Of a stretch of DNA of 64,000 nt, positions 55,223 to 64,000 are shown one piece after another. The stretch comes from Pogonophryne albipinna. Lineage: Eukaryota > Chordata > Actinopteri > Perciformes > Artedidraconidae. Each line of letters opens with the position of its first letter. Within the stretch, counting starts at the first letter, position 1. Location of the stretch: assembly GCA_028583405.1 (NCBI GenBank), contig CM053247.1, positions 9,182,946 through 9,246,945 of the forward strand, given 5' to 3'. The notes beneath the pieces were generated by a model that was not told the DNA's origin, did no database searches, and saw only the letters and a list, made by a program, of their open reading frames with translations. The translations under genes were made by a program, and so were the position numbers.

Positions 55223-58200
55223 TTGATTGTTTTGACTCATTACAATACACTAGAAATAACATTTCCACATAAACACAAGTTAACACACAAACAGATGTGG
55301 AGTGCCCGTACAGATTCCCCATCAAAGCTTGAGGCATCAGGCCTGCAACCTCTCCCTGGGCCTGCAATGAGCCTCAACTATGACTCCCCTATTAAAACAC
55401 ACACACACCTCTTGAGTGAAGGGGCATCCACTGACACGAGCACAGCGAACCACCAGCTATCAGTGAGGCCAAAACTCACCAACCAGCCCACCAGGTTTGC
55501 AAATGCTTCACTACAGTTTGATACTGAAGACCACCGGATCAGCTGGAACCCCACAGACTCAGGCTTGCATCATACCCCACAACCCCCAATCCTATCACCT
55601 TATACTGATCACCGTGTTACTCCAGCTCATGTATCTTAATTTCCAGGCCCTGGAGCTTCAATACAGGTACCTCAGCTCTGTTTCGACAACAGCCCTAGCC
55701 CGGGTCTAAGTCACCAGACTAACATGTCTGATTATGGCAGACTGGCTGCAGCCGCTTCTCAGCCAGTGGTACAGTCAACGATGGTCCCTGCCCCCCCACC
55801 CCAAGTCAGTGTGTATGAACCCACAGCTATTGTACCACCTCAGAGCTTCCCGCTCAACGCCTACCCTGAAATGCAAACTATGCAGCAGCCCAACATAAAT
55901 CCTCCAATTAACCCCCCTTATGCAACCGAGGCCATTCAGCGTAACCCCCATGTAGTACCCGCACCAAGGTTTGAAACACCACAAACAATTCACATTATGA
56001 ATAACCCCCCTGCTGCTGGGCAGACCCTCCGATGGTCAGATTATGAACGAACCCCCCAATCACATATGTCACAAGCTGCTGTCCATTATCCACATGACCT
56101 GACTCAAAGTGAAGGAGCCCCGAGGCTACATTTTGTCACCAGTGCATGGGGCCCCAACATGGCAGCGCCCAACCCCCTGAATGTAACTTATGCAGCTCAC
56201 ACCCAAGCCCCTGCTCCAAGGATGCCTGCTTCGGACCATCAAGTCAGCAGTAATCGCCATTTTCTACATCAGTCCGCGCCCTTACCTCCATATCCCACTC
56301 ACCACACTCAACCCGGTCTATCTGAGCCACTGCAAAGGACTCCTGGCAGAGCCCTCACCCACCCAAGCATTCCACTGCCTGCCTATGGTGTCTTCATGCA
56401 GACCCATCAGGTGAAGAATGTCCAAGTCTTCACTGGCAATGCTGACAGTAAAATGCTCATAGAGGACTGGATTCGTGACCTGCAGTACCTTCTGGAGACA
56501 GTAGAGCTTCCCATGCACCTCCGCTTCTCCACTGCTGTGCGACACCTGGGTGGTGAGGCTAGGAAGCTGGTTCTGAACCTACCCCCCCATGATCATACCC
56601 CTGAGAAGGCATTTGAAGAACTGAGGGCAGAGTACAGTGACACACAAGGCTCTCTAGATCCACTGGCTGACTTCTATGAGCGTAGCCAGAGGTCCGGAGA
56701 ATCTCCCTGCCAGGGTCGGCTCTAGAACAAATCGAATGGGGGGGGCAATCATTTACCAAGGGGGGGCACACACTGCCGTCAACAACCAACACACAAACAC
56801 CAACGCAACTTCAATTTCAAAAAACATGCTGTAAAGTCTATTGTCTTTCACACACATTGCAGGGATGTAGTGCTATTTTCTAGCGCACCTATGACCTCTG
56901 CATGCATGCACGGTTGTGGCACGACCACCAAAACAGAAACATATGGACATAGGCCACCATATAAAAAGTGTGCAAATGTATTTAGTATCCTATCCATGTA
57001 AACATGTTTTAGGTGGGGGTGGACCTCCTCTAGGAGGGTCTGGGGGCATGCTCCCCCGGGAAGATTATTTTTAAAATATTGAAGTTAAATGCATCAATCT
57101 GGTGCACTTTGAGAGCAAAATGAAGAGATCTATGGATAGCCTACATCTCTCAGCATCCATATGAAACAGAACTGTACACAGATTTACTTTTTCTTTATGG
57201 ATATTTTACTAATCACTCCCCTTTTAAACTGTATTCTTGTGTTACTGTCCTATAGTATTTCATACCCGTTTTTCATTTATTCTCTTATTTTTTTAATAAC
57301 TATAGGCTAATGATCATATAAATGTGTTCCTCGCAAATACTTGTTTACATAAATGGTGACCAAACCGTTTGAGACCCACTGAGATAACTTACACTAAAGT
57401 GAACTATCTAAACACTGAGAGAGTCCTTACCTCGCTGAGCTGAGGTTATACGATCCTCTCAGTCTGACAGGAGAGGACTCTCCTCCACCTTGTTGTAGAA
57501 ACAGCTCTTTATGTCCGTTAGCATAGCTAGCTAACCAGATGCTAACAACAACATTCCACGTTACCGCTCGCGCACTCACAAAATGCGATTGTGCCACACA
57601 CACACAGAGCCGAGCTTGAATGAAACACAGAGACCCAGAATTAGGCTACTTTTACTGTACTGTATATCATATTATTTTCGATGGCTTTACTGTATAATCA
57701 GTGTAACAGATAAACAGATTGCCACCAGCTTTCATCTAAACACACAGCCACGTAATGATAACAAAACAAAGGTCGGGGGTCATTGGTCAAGCAACACACC
57801 AATCAGAGAGCAGCAGTGAGCACACCTCAGGCTGTGTTTTATATTTGTATTCTTTATTTCTGATGTATTTCACACAAAAAACCTTTAGTGGAAACGTTTT
57901 CACTTATATGATTAAAAAAATAAAAAAACGCCAAAGTGGCAAGGCTTGCCCACCCTGCGTTGGGGGGGCACAGTGACTCATTTGGGGGGGCATGGCCCGC
58001 GAATGACCCCCCATGACGCCGACCCTGCTCCCTGCTCTTATGCTATAGCGTTGGAGGCAATACTGTCGGCTGTCGAAGAAAGTCAAAGAGGGGGCAGGCC
58101 TTTCCCTGACCGAGATTGCAAACTTACCCGACAGCTCCTAAGAGGGCTTATTGATGAGGAAGTCTACACGAGGATTTCACCTATAAAGCCCCTGCTTTTC

Positions 58201-58662
58201 AGTTTCCGAGAGCTTCAAACTGAACTCAGAAACCTAGCAAAAGAGTCTAAAAGGTTCCAGTCACAAAACAAGGCAAAGAAAACATACGCCCAGGTGCATG
58301 TTACAACAGAGGGTACTAATGTAAGGGCAGAAAGGTCAAAGAATACCTCAGAGTGGTCAGAGTTGACAGAGATGGTGAAGAGATTGGCTGTTAACCAAGA
58401 GGAGCAGATGGCAAAGTTGTCTCGTCTGGAGTCAAGAGTTGCTGCTTCACCCACGGTTCCTCCATCAAGGGTCCAGCAACCCCCTAGAACTGCAATCCAG
58501 AGTTCAAGTTTTGTATGCTACCGGTGTGGGAAGGAAGGACATACAGCCCGTGTCTGCAGAGCAGTGCTCCCAGATCCCAATCCGGCCTGGGCACGCCAAC
58601 CACAGCCTATGACCCCTGCGTTGGAGAACAGGCCTAACTCAGCTCAGCATTTAAACACTTAG
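55223..58662 (+). pseudogene. Gag of Ty3-like copy B, interrupted
   Basis: A Pro/Thr/Ser-rich N-terminal region opens at 55223, with in-frame Met codons at 55295 and 55367. It meets a TAA near 55637 where copy A has TCA (Ser). The same frame continues with MSDYGRLAAAASQPV (55724) and the Gag core (FTGNADSKMLIEDWIRDLQY, then LRFSTAVRHLGGEARKLVLN) up to SGESPC at 56710, where a hAT is inserted. After the hAT it resumes at 58036 with YAIALEAILSAVEE, a Gln-rich coiled part, and the zinc knuckle C-Y-R-C-x4-H-x4-C (CYRCGKEGHTARVC) near 58518-58560. The stop is at 58660. Not functional as it stands. Confidence 0.88.
56711..58027. mobile_element. Non-autonomous hAT inserted in the gag gene of copy B
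   Basis: Ends CAGGGTCGGC and GCCGACCCTG are perfect inverted repeats. The perfect 8-bp duplication CTCCCTGC (56703-56710 and 58028-58035) is Gag coding sequence. Gly-rich GGGGGGGC tracts lie near both ends. The interior shares blocks with 29820-30350 and 50215-50420. No transposase. Confidence 0.93.
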
Positions 58663-58667
58663 AGCCC

Positions 58668-59255
58668 ATGGTAACCGGGGCAACCATCGGCGGGCAGCAA
58701 GATCCCCCACAGCAAGTAAAAAAATCAATAGGTGGAAAAGAGGGCACCCTCTTAGTAGGCCCACGGAACGAGGGTGAGGTTGAAGTCAATGGAATGAAGT
58801 GCAAAGCTCTCATCGACTCTGGCTCTCAGGTAACCAGTATTACTCACGGATATTGGTGCAACCACCCTGCCCTGCAGAACCAAAAGCTGCAGCCTTCTAA
58901 AGTACCCATAGAGGGTGCAGCAGGTCAACGTGTGTCCTACTATGGTGTCCTGCAAATTGACTTGAAAGTGCTGGGAAAAGAGTTCAAAACTGTGCCTGCT
59001 TTTGTTGTCCCTGATTCTGATTATCGCTCCTCTGTTCCATTGCTTGTGGGAACGAATGTCATTCGGGCTTCGAGGAGTCACCTCCAAGCAACCTACGGCC
59101 AGCAGTTTCTTCACCGAGTCAAGGAAGACCACCCGGAGTGGTACACCGCTCTACTGGAGATTGGCAGCACCGACCGTGAGGCAACAGATGACAAGGTGGG
59201 CCCTGCTGTACCGGGCGCAATATTCGAATTCCCGCAGGAAAAGAGAAGGACTTGA
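58668..59255 (+). CDS. Retropepsin-like protease region of Ty3-like copy B (195 aa)
   Basis: Opens six bases after the Gag stop, in the -1 frame relative to Gag, so the two would normally be joined by frameshifting. The active-site block is ALIDSGSQVTSI (D-S-G) at about residues 48-59, and the flap/second half includes VPLLVGTNVI at about 125-134. It cleaves the polyprotein in the particle. The frame ends at 59255, where RT sequence continues in another frame. An indel of one base between about 59235 and 59250 has separated protease from RT. Confidence 0.85.
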   Translation: MVTGATIGGQQDPPQQVKKSIGGKEGTLLVGPRNEGEVEVNGMKCKALIDSGSQVTSITHGYWCNHPALQNQKLQPSKVPIEGAAGQRVSYYGVLQIDLKVLGKEFKTVPAFVVPDSDYRSSVPLLVGTNVIRASRSHLQATYGQQFLHRVKEDHPEWYTALLEIGSTDREATDDKVGPAVPGAIFEFPQEKRRT

Positions 59256-62200
59256 GGTGTGAGATCAAAACGGGCCCACAGAGAAAGACTTATACTGCCC
59301 TCATTGAAAGCAACTCCTCCTTGCAGCTTCCCCAGGACCTCTTGGTTGCCAAAGTCCTGGCTGATGTAAAGAAAGGCTGTGCCCCGGTCAGAGTGATGAA
59401 CCTGTCCCAACATGCTATTACTATTAAGCCACACACTCACCTGGCCAATGCATTCCTGGTGGACAATGTTGTGGAATTTCCAGGCGAAAAGCTGAGTGGA
59501 TGTCGCAATAATGGGAGTCAGGAAGTCTGCCTGAGTCTGGACCAGGTAGTGGTGAGTTGTGGGGTGGACCTAAGTGAAGCAGCAGTTGAGAATGAACATC
59601 AGCGCTCCCTCCTTAGAGATCTTGTCGAGAGGAACATAGGTGTTTTCTCCAAGCATCCCATGGACTACGGCCACACAAAAACAATGCAGCATGACATTCC
59701 CCTGGTTGATTCCAAGCCCTTCCGGCTCCCGTATCGCAAGATTCCGCCTTCACAGTGGCAAGATGTGCGGAAGTTGTTGATAGAGATGGAGGCGACAGGA
59801 GTCATCAGGCCTAGTAAGAGTCCATATGCGTCCCCAGTGGTGATCGTGACTAAGAAAGATGGGTCATTAAGGTTGTGCATTGACTACAGAAAGCTAAACT
59901 CCTACAGCACGAGATCCGCATTTCCCCTGCCCAGAATAGAAGGGGCCCTGGAGGCTCTGGGGCAAGCAAAGTACTTTTCCACACTTGACCTCACATTTGG
60001 TTCCTGGCAGGTGGAGGTAGCAGAACAAGACAAGCACAAGACAGCATTCAGCACACCCATGGAGCTGTTTGAGGCCAACAGGATGCCCTTCGGACTGCAG
60101 AATGCTCCGTCCACCTTCCAGAGGCTCATGACCTGCTGTTTTGGGGATCTGAACTTCACCCACCTCTTGATGTACCTTGACGACCTCATCATCTTCTCCA
60201 AAACCTTTGATGACCATCTGGAGAGGTTTCAGCTGGTGTTTGATCGGCTTCATGAACATGGCTTGAAGTTAAAGCCTTCCAAGTGCCAGCTTGTGAGAAA
60301 GGAAGTGCAGTACTTGGGTCACTTGGTATCGGCGGAGGGGATCAGGACAGACCCAGAGAAGATCAGCAAGGTCAGGGACTGGGTGAGGCCCACAAACAGT
60401 AAGGAAGTGTTGCAGTTCTTAGGGTTTGCTGGATATTACAGGTGGTACGTTGGTGGCTACTCGAGCATCGCTGCTCCTTTATACCGCCTGACAACTGGTG
60501 ACCCCAGGAAGAAAATAAGAGGAAGGAAGACAAGTTTGGGTCCTGAGCCGCCCTTTTTGTGGACTACAGAGTGTGAAGAAGCCTTTCAGTCCCTGAATCA
60601 AAAGTTGACGACTGCTCCAGTACTGGGTTACCCGGATTACAGCCTACCTTTTGTGCTTCAGACCGATGCGTCGGGACAGGGTCTTGGTGCTGTCTTGGTT
60701 CAAGTCCAGGATGGAGCTGAGAGAGTCATAGCCTATGCGAGCAGAGGCTTGAGCCCGGCCGAGTCGAGGTATCCTGCACACAAACTGGAGTTCCTCGCTC
60801 TGAAGTGGGCAGTGACAGACAAGTTTTACGACCATCTCTATGGGCGTCCATTCTCTGTCCAGACGGATAACAACCCCCTCAAATATGTGATGTCCTCTGC
60901 AAAGCTGGATGCTACCGGTCAGCGAGGGGTGTCTCGGCTGTCTACATTCCACTTTGACATCCAGTATCGGAGGGGACAATGTAACGCAAATGCAGATTCC
61001 CTCTCCCGTATGTCAAACCAGGAGGTCACACAGGTCCTACAAACCTGTCCTCAGCGGGTGGGGATCAATGTGAAAGTGCATGGGGAGACACAGCCCACAC
61101 TAGAACCAGGAGGGCCCCCTGATGAGAACACTGCCGCAGAGAACCCTGACTCACAAGATCGTGGGCCGGGCATGTCAAGTGAGTCCTACAGGGAGGTGGG
61201 GACGGAATCCTTGCCTGCCATGACAAAACAGGAGATCCGTGTGGGGCAGAAGGAGGACCCTGTCATTGGCCCCGTCTTGCACTACAAAAGTTTGAACCGG
61301 AAACCAAGCCGCAGCGAGTGGGTCAATGGTGGTGGGCAGGTGTGCCTTCTTTTAAAAGAGTGGAGGAGGTTAATGGTGAGGGATGGTATCATGTACTGCC
61401 ACATCCACGACGGCCAAAGGAGAATAGTGGAGCAGCTAGTATTGCCAGAGAAACTGCATACAGCAGTAAAGACTGCTCTCCATGATGATTCAGGGCATTC
61501 AGGATTCGAGAGGACGTTGCAAATGATAAGGGAGAGATTCTACTGGCCAAGAATGTTTCAAGAAATAAAGGCTTGGTGTGAGCAGTGTGAAAGATGCTGT
61601 CTCCGGAAGACCCCTACTGCAGGCTCCAGGGCTCCCCTGGTCAGTATCCACAGCAGTGCCCCCATGGAGCTGGTGTGTGTGGACTTTCTGACTCTGGAGA
61701 AGTCCAAAGGTGGCATAGAAAATGTGCTTGTGGTTACAGACCACTTTTCCCGCTACGCCCAGGCCTACCCGACAAAAGACCAAAAGGCCTCTCCAGTGGC
61801 TAAAACACTGTGGAAAAACTTCTTCTGCCAGTTTGGGTTCCCTGCGAAGCTGCATGCGGACCAAGGGCGCAACTTTGAAAGTACAGTTGTGAAGGAGCTG
61901 TGTAAGTGCACTGGCATCACAAAGACTCATACGACCCCTTACCACCCCCAAGGCAACGGGACCACAGAAAGGTTCAACCGGACCCTCGTGAACATGCTGG
62001 GGACCTTGGAGCCACACTTGAAACCCCGCTGGCATGAGCATCTTGACGCAATGACACATGCCTATAACTCCACACAGCACGATTCAACGGGTTACACACC
62101 ATACTACCTGATGTTTGGGAGACATCCTAGGCTCCCAGTGGACCTGATTTTTGGGCTTTCCACCGCAAGTAAGCCACGTGGATACAGTGATTATGTCCAA

Positions 62201-62581
62201 ATTCTGTACGACAGTCTGTCACAGGCATATGCACAGGCTAATCAAACCTCTCGGCATGCTAAGGCTCAACAGAAAAAGCACTATGACAGAAAAGCAAAGG
62301 GTCAAGTCTTCATACCGGGGGATAGAGTCCTTGTCAAAGTATGTCATGTGGAGGGAAGGCAGAAACTGGGAGACAGATGGGAGGCACGTCCATACATTGT
62401 GGTGAAGAAACAACTCAACACACCTGTATATGCAGGGCTCGACATTATAAATGGCCCGCTGGCCCGGAAGCACTATTTAGACACCCCGGGCCAGCATAAC
62501 GTACTTTCCACTTGCCCGCTCGGGCCACTAAAAATATTGTTTAAAAAAAAATGTTTCCTGTGGTATTGGTATTTTGACTAG
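59252..62581 (+). pseudogene. Pol of Ty3-like copy B: reverse transcriptase, RNase H, integrase (about 1,060 retroelement codons, then hAT sequence)
   Basis: Open from a TTG codon because of the upstream frameshift. RT domain about residues 160-370: KSPYASPVVIVTKKDGSLRL, FGLQNAPSTFQRLM and the catalytic YLDD (308-311). The usual TLDLTSGYWQ box reads TLDLTFGSWQ. RNase H-like domain from LQTDASGQGLGAVL (about 469) to NADSLSRM. Integrase: zinc-binding HHCC (HDDSGH at about 743, CEQCERC at about 776), then D811, D870 and E906, a DD35E triad (HADQGRNF, TTERFNR). The true frame reaches TPVY at 62430; the rest to 62581 is translated hAT DNA. The original tail resumes at 63717. Confidence 0.92.
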
Positions 62582-63711
62582 CAATTTTGTTAAATTGTTT
62601 TGTTTATTAACGCTACAACATAGCGTTTCGTGAGTCGCTTGTCGTTGTTGGGTGAAAAGCAAACAGCTGTTTGCTGCGGAGCGCAGCGCGAGCAGGCTCC
62701 CGTGAGCGGGAGCGCAGCGCGAGCAGGCTCCCGTGAGCGGGAGCGCGCTCCTTCACTACAGACTATCGCGCCACCTAACCATTCGCCAAAAATGTTTTTA
62801 ATACCAGCGGTAACCGGCCAAGCGCCGGGCAAAAAACTATCTTCAAATAAAATAAAGTCACCGGAGGAGTTAAAGGAGAGTGACAGGGAGCATGAGAAGA
62901 AGAGGGAGAGAAAGTTTCAGCCAGCTTGATCGATCGATGGAGTTGGCTTCTAGTGGTGCAGTGACGCGTCCTAAAACCCTTTTATAATCTATCGATTAGA
63001 TTTATGATTAGAAAATTATAAAAGTAGGGTAGACATGTGGAGATTATCCGGCTGAACAAAACGTGCATTTATCAAACAGGTTTGTTTTCCACAGACCTTA
63101 TTTCCAGCTATTTTCCAAAACCCTGTGGAGAAATCGCATTGCTTTTTGTGGAGGGAACCAGCAGCTTACTTCCTGGTTTTATGACGCGTCACTGGCTGCA
63201 CCTCTCAATATGATGCCAATATAAACAAGGTCTTCTGTCGGCTCTGTACATCAATGCCGACCTATGCTGACAAGTAAGTGAAGAGTAGAAAAATATAAAG
63301 GTATTGGCTATTGGGAAATGTCCCAGCAGTTTAGGATAATGAAGGATCTAATCTAATCTATAGCCATTACATTTCTAACTCCTAATGACAGGAAGGCAGA
63401 AAGTGCATTATACATAATAATAGCAGACATTTTTTAACAATGACCACAATATCATTATTTTAATAAACCAAATATGAACAATTGAGGAAAATGAGGAAGA
63501 ACTGATTGTTCAAATGTTGTAGTACAAGTAGGCCAGTAATGTAGTTAGTGCATAGATTACTATTACAACAAATGTGTTAATTTTCTTCATTATTAGTCAA
63601 TTTTTTTTGGACGAATGCTCCGGGCCAGTGGTTACAATGGTGGGGCCAGTGACAATACAATTCCACCGGCCCGGAGGGCCAGTGGCTTTTTACCCTTAAT
63701 GTCTAACCCTG
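62433..63711. mobile_element. hAT inserted near the end of pol in copy B
   Basis: Starts CAGGGCTCGACATTA and ends with the complement of CAGGGTTAGACATTA. GGCCCGCTGGCCCGG-like subterminal repeats face each other. ATATG lies on both sides (62428-62432 and 63712-63716), a shortened duplication. Inside, 62792-62929 encodes a short Lys/Glu-rich piece ending KKRERKFQPA that resembles the start of a TTF-finger hAT transposase. A nested block at 62957-63193 has CAGTGACGCGTC ends and shares sequence with 45330-45480. Confidence 0.85.
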
Positions 63712-63716
63712 ATATG

Positions 63717-64000
63717 TGATACGATTAGAGGACAGCGAGAGAGAGAGGGTGGTGCACCGCAACCTCCTCACACAGTGTATGTTCCTTCCAGTGGAACGAA
63801 CCAGTGAAGTGATAGGAGAAGAGGTTGAATCGGATGCAGCAGAGGACTGTGAGATCGATCATACAGAGGAAGTTGAGGAGAATGTGGGACCTGGGACACC
63901 AGTGGTACACGATGAGCCCAAACAAATGGAGGAAGTGGATGTGGATGAAGGAGAAATGGATGAAGGAGATGAGGAAAGTGACACCAAATCACCTGACAAG
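63717..64000 (+). CDS. Acidic C-terminal tail of the Ty3-like polyprotein (resumed after the hAT, open to the window end)
   Basis: Removing the hAT would continue the pol frame here: the first codons encode VIRLEDSERERVVHRNLL, the usual end of the integrase C-terminal region. About 80 residues rich in Glu and Asp follow (for example EEVEENVGPGTPVV, DVDEGEMDEGDEE). The frame is open at the right edge. Acidic tails after integrase occur in several vertebrate Ty3-like families; their role is not established. Confidence 0.75.

Larger units (their letters stand above)
54259..64000 (+). mobile_element. Ty3-like LTR retroelement copy B, continues past the right edge
   Basis: The order is 5' LTR (54259-54792), tRNA-His type primer site, Gag, protease, RT, RNase H and integrase, then an acidic polyprotein tail running off the window. 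Two hATs interrupt it (56711-58027 in Gag, 62433-63711 near the end of Pol), each with traces of its target duplication. A stop codon in Gag and a frameshift between protease and RT also inactivate it. It shares all Gag features with copy A at 36240-38854, which lies in the opposite orientation. Confidence 0.92.

Overview
The window is vertebrate nuclear DNA, almost certainly from a teleost fish. It has one recognisable single-copy host gene, the first part of tmem175 on the minus strand with vertebrate-type exons and introns. The rest is dominated by fish-type mobile elements: hAT, Tc1, piggyBac-like and other MITEs, Ty3-like LTR elements and a LINE. No rRNA, tRNA, CRISPR array or bacterial-type gene was seen.

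Layout. 101-2645: tmem175 (seven in-phase exons, gene runs off the left edge) and its GC-rich promoter. 4426-13940: a 9.5 kb composite hAT with an exact 8-bp target duplication. It holds two further hATs (one inside the other), a broken LINE, a 521-bp tandem satellite and a third hAT inserted in that satellite. 14930-16264: two short hAT-type elements. 16924-20445: a young minus-strand LTR retroelement with identical 403-bp LTRs. Its only long ORF joins Gag and a protease-like domain to a piece of the host histone chaperone SSRP1, with no polymerase. 20908-21934: a hAT. 22161-23763: a Tc1 element with an intact transposase ORF. 25012-28154: a solo LTR carrying a MITE, a terminal-inverted-repeat element with a possible coding exon, a folded-back Tc1 derivative with telomere-like units, and the 3' end of another LTR element.

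29647-34365: a three-level nest (hAT, then a 'GGCCGTGTCTC' element, then a BED-finger hAT) with a 69-bp minisatellite. 36240-38854: a deletion derivative of a Ty3-like element (copy A, minus strand). 39243-44095: MITEs and mostly unassigned DNA. 45293-48105: a frameshifted hAT transposase gene. 48866-50865: a hAT holding two minisatellites. 51256-54147: a multi-exon minus-strand gene, probably derived from a KDZ/Zisupton-like transposase and joined to a Ulp1-like protease. 54259 to the right edge: a longer copy (B, plus strand) of the same Ty3-like family as copy A, with a tRNA-His type primer site, Gag, protease, RT, RNase H and integrase. Two hATs interrupt it, and it carries one nonsense and one frameshift change.

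The region is a long-lived landing zone: target duplications let much of the insertion order be read directly. The most unusual object is the Gag-protease-SSRP1 element. The KDZ/Ulp1-like gene and the telomere-bearing Tc1 fold-back come next. Exon and element limits were read by eye; family names rest on motif recognition and no database search was run.
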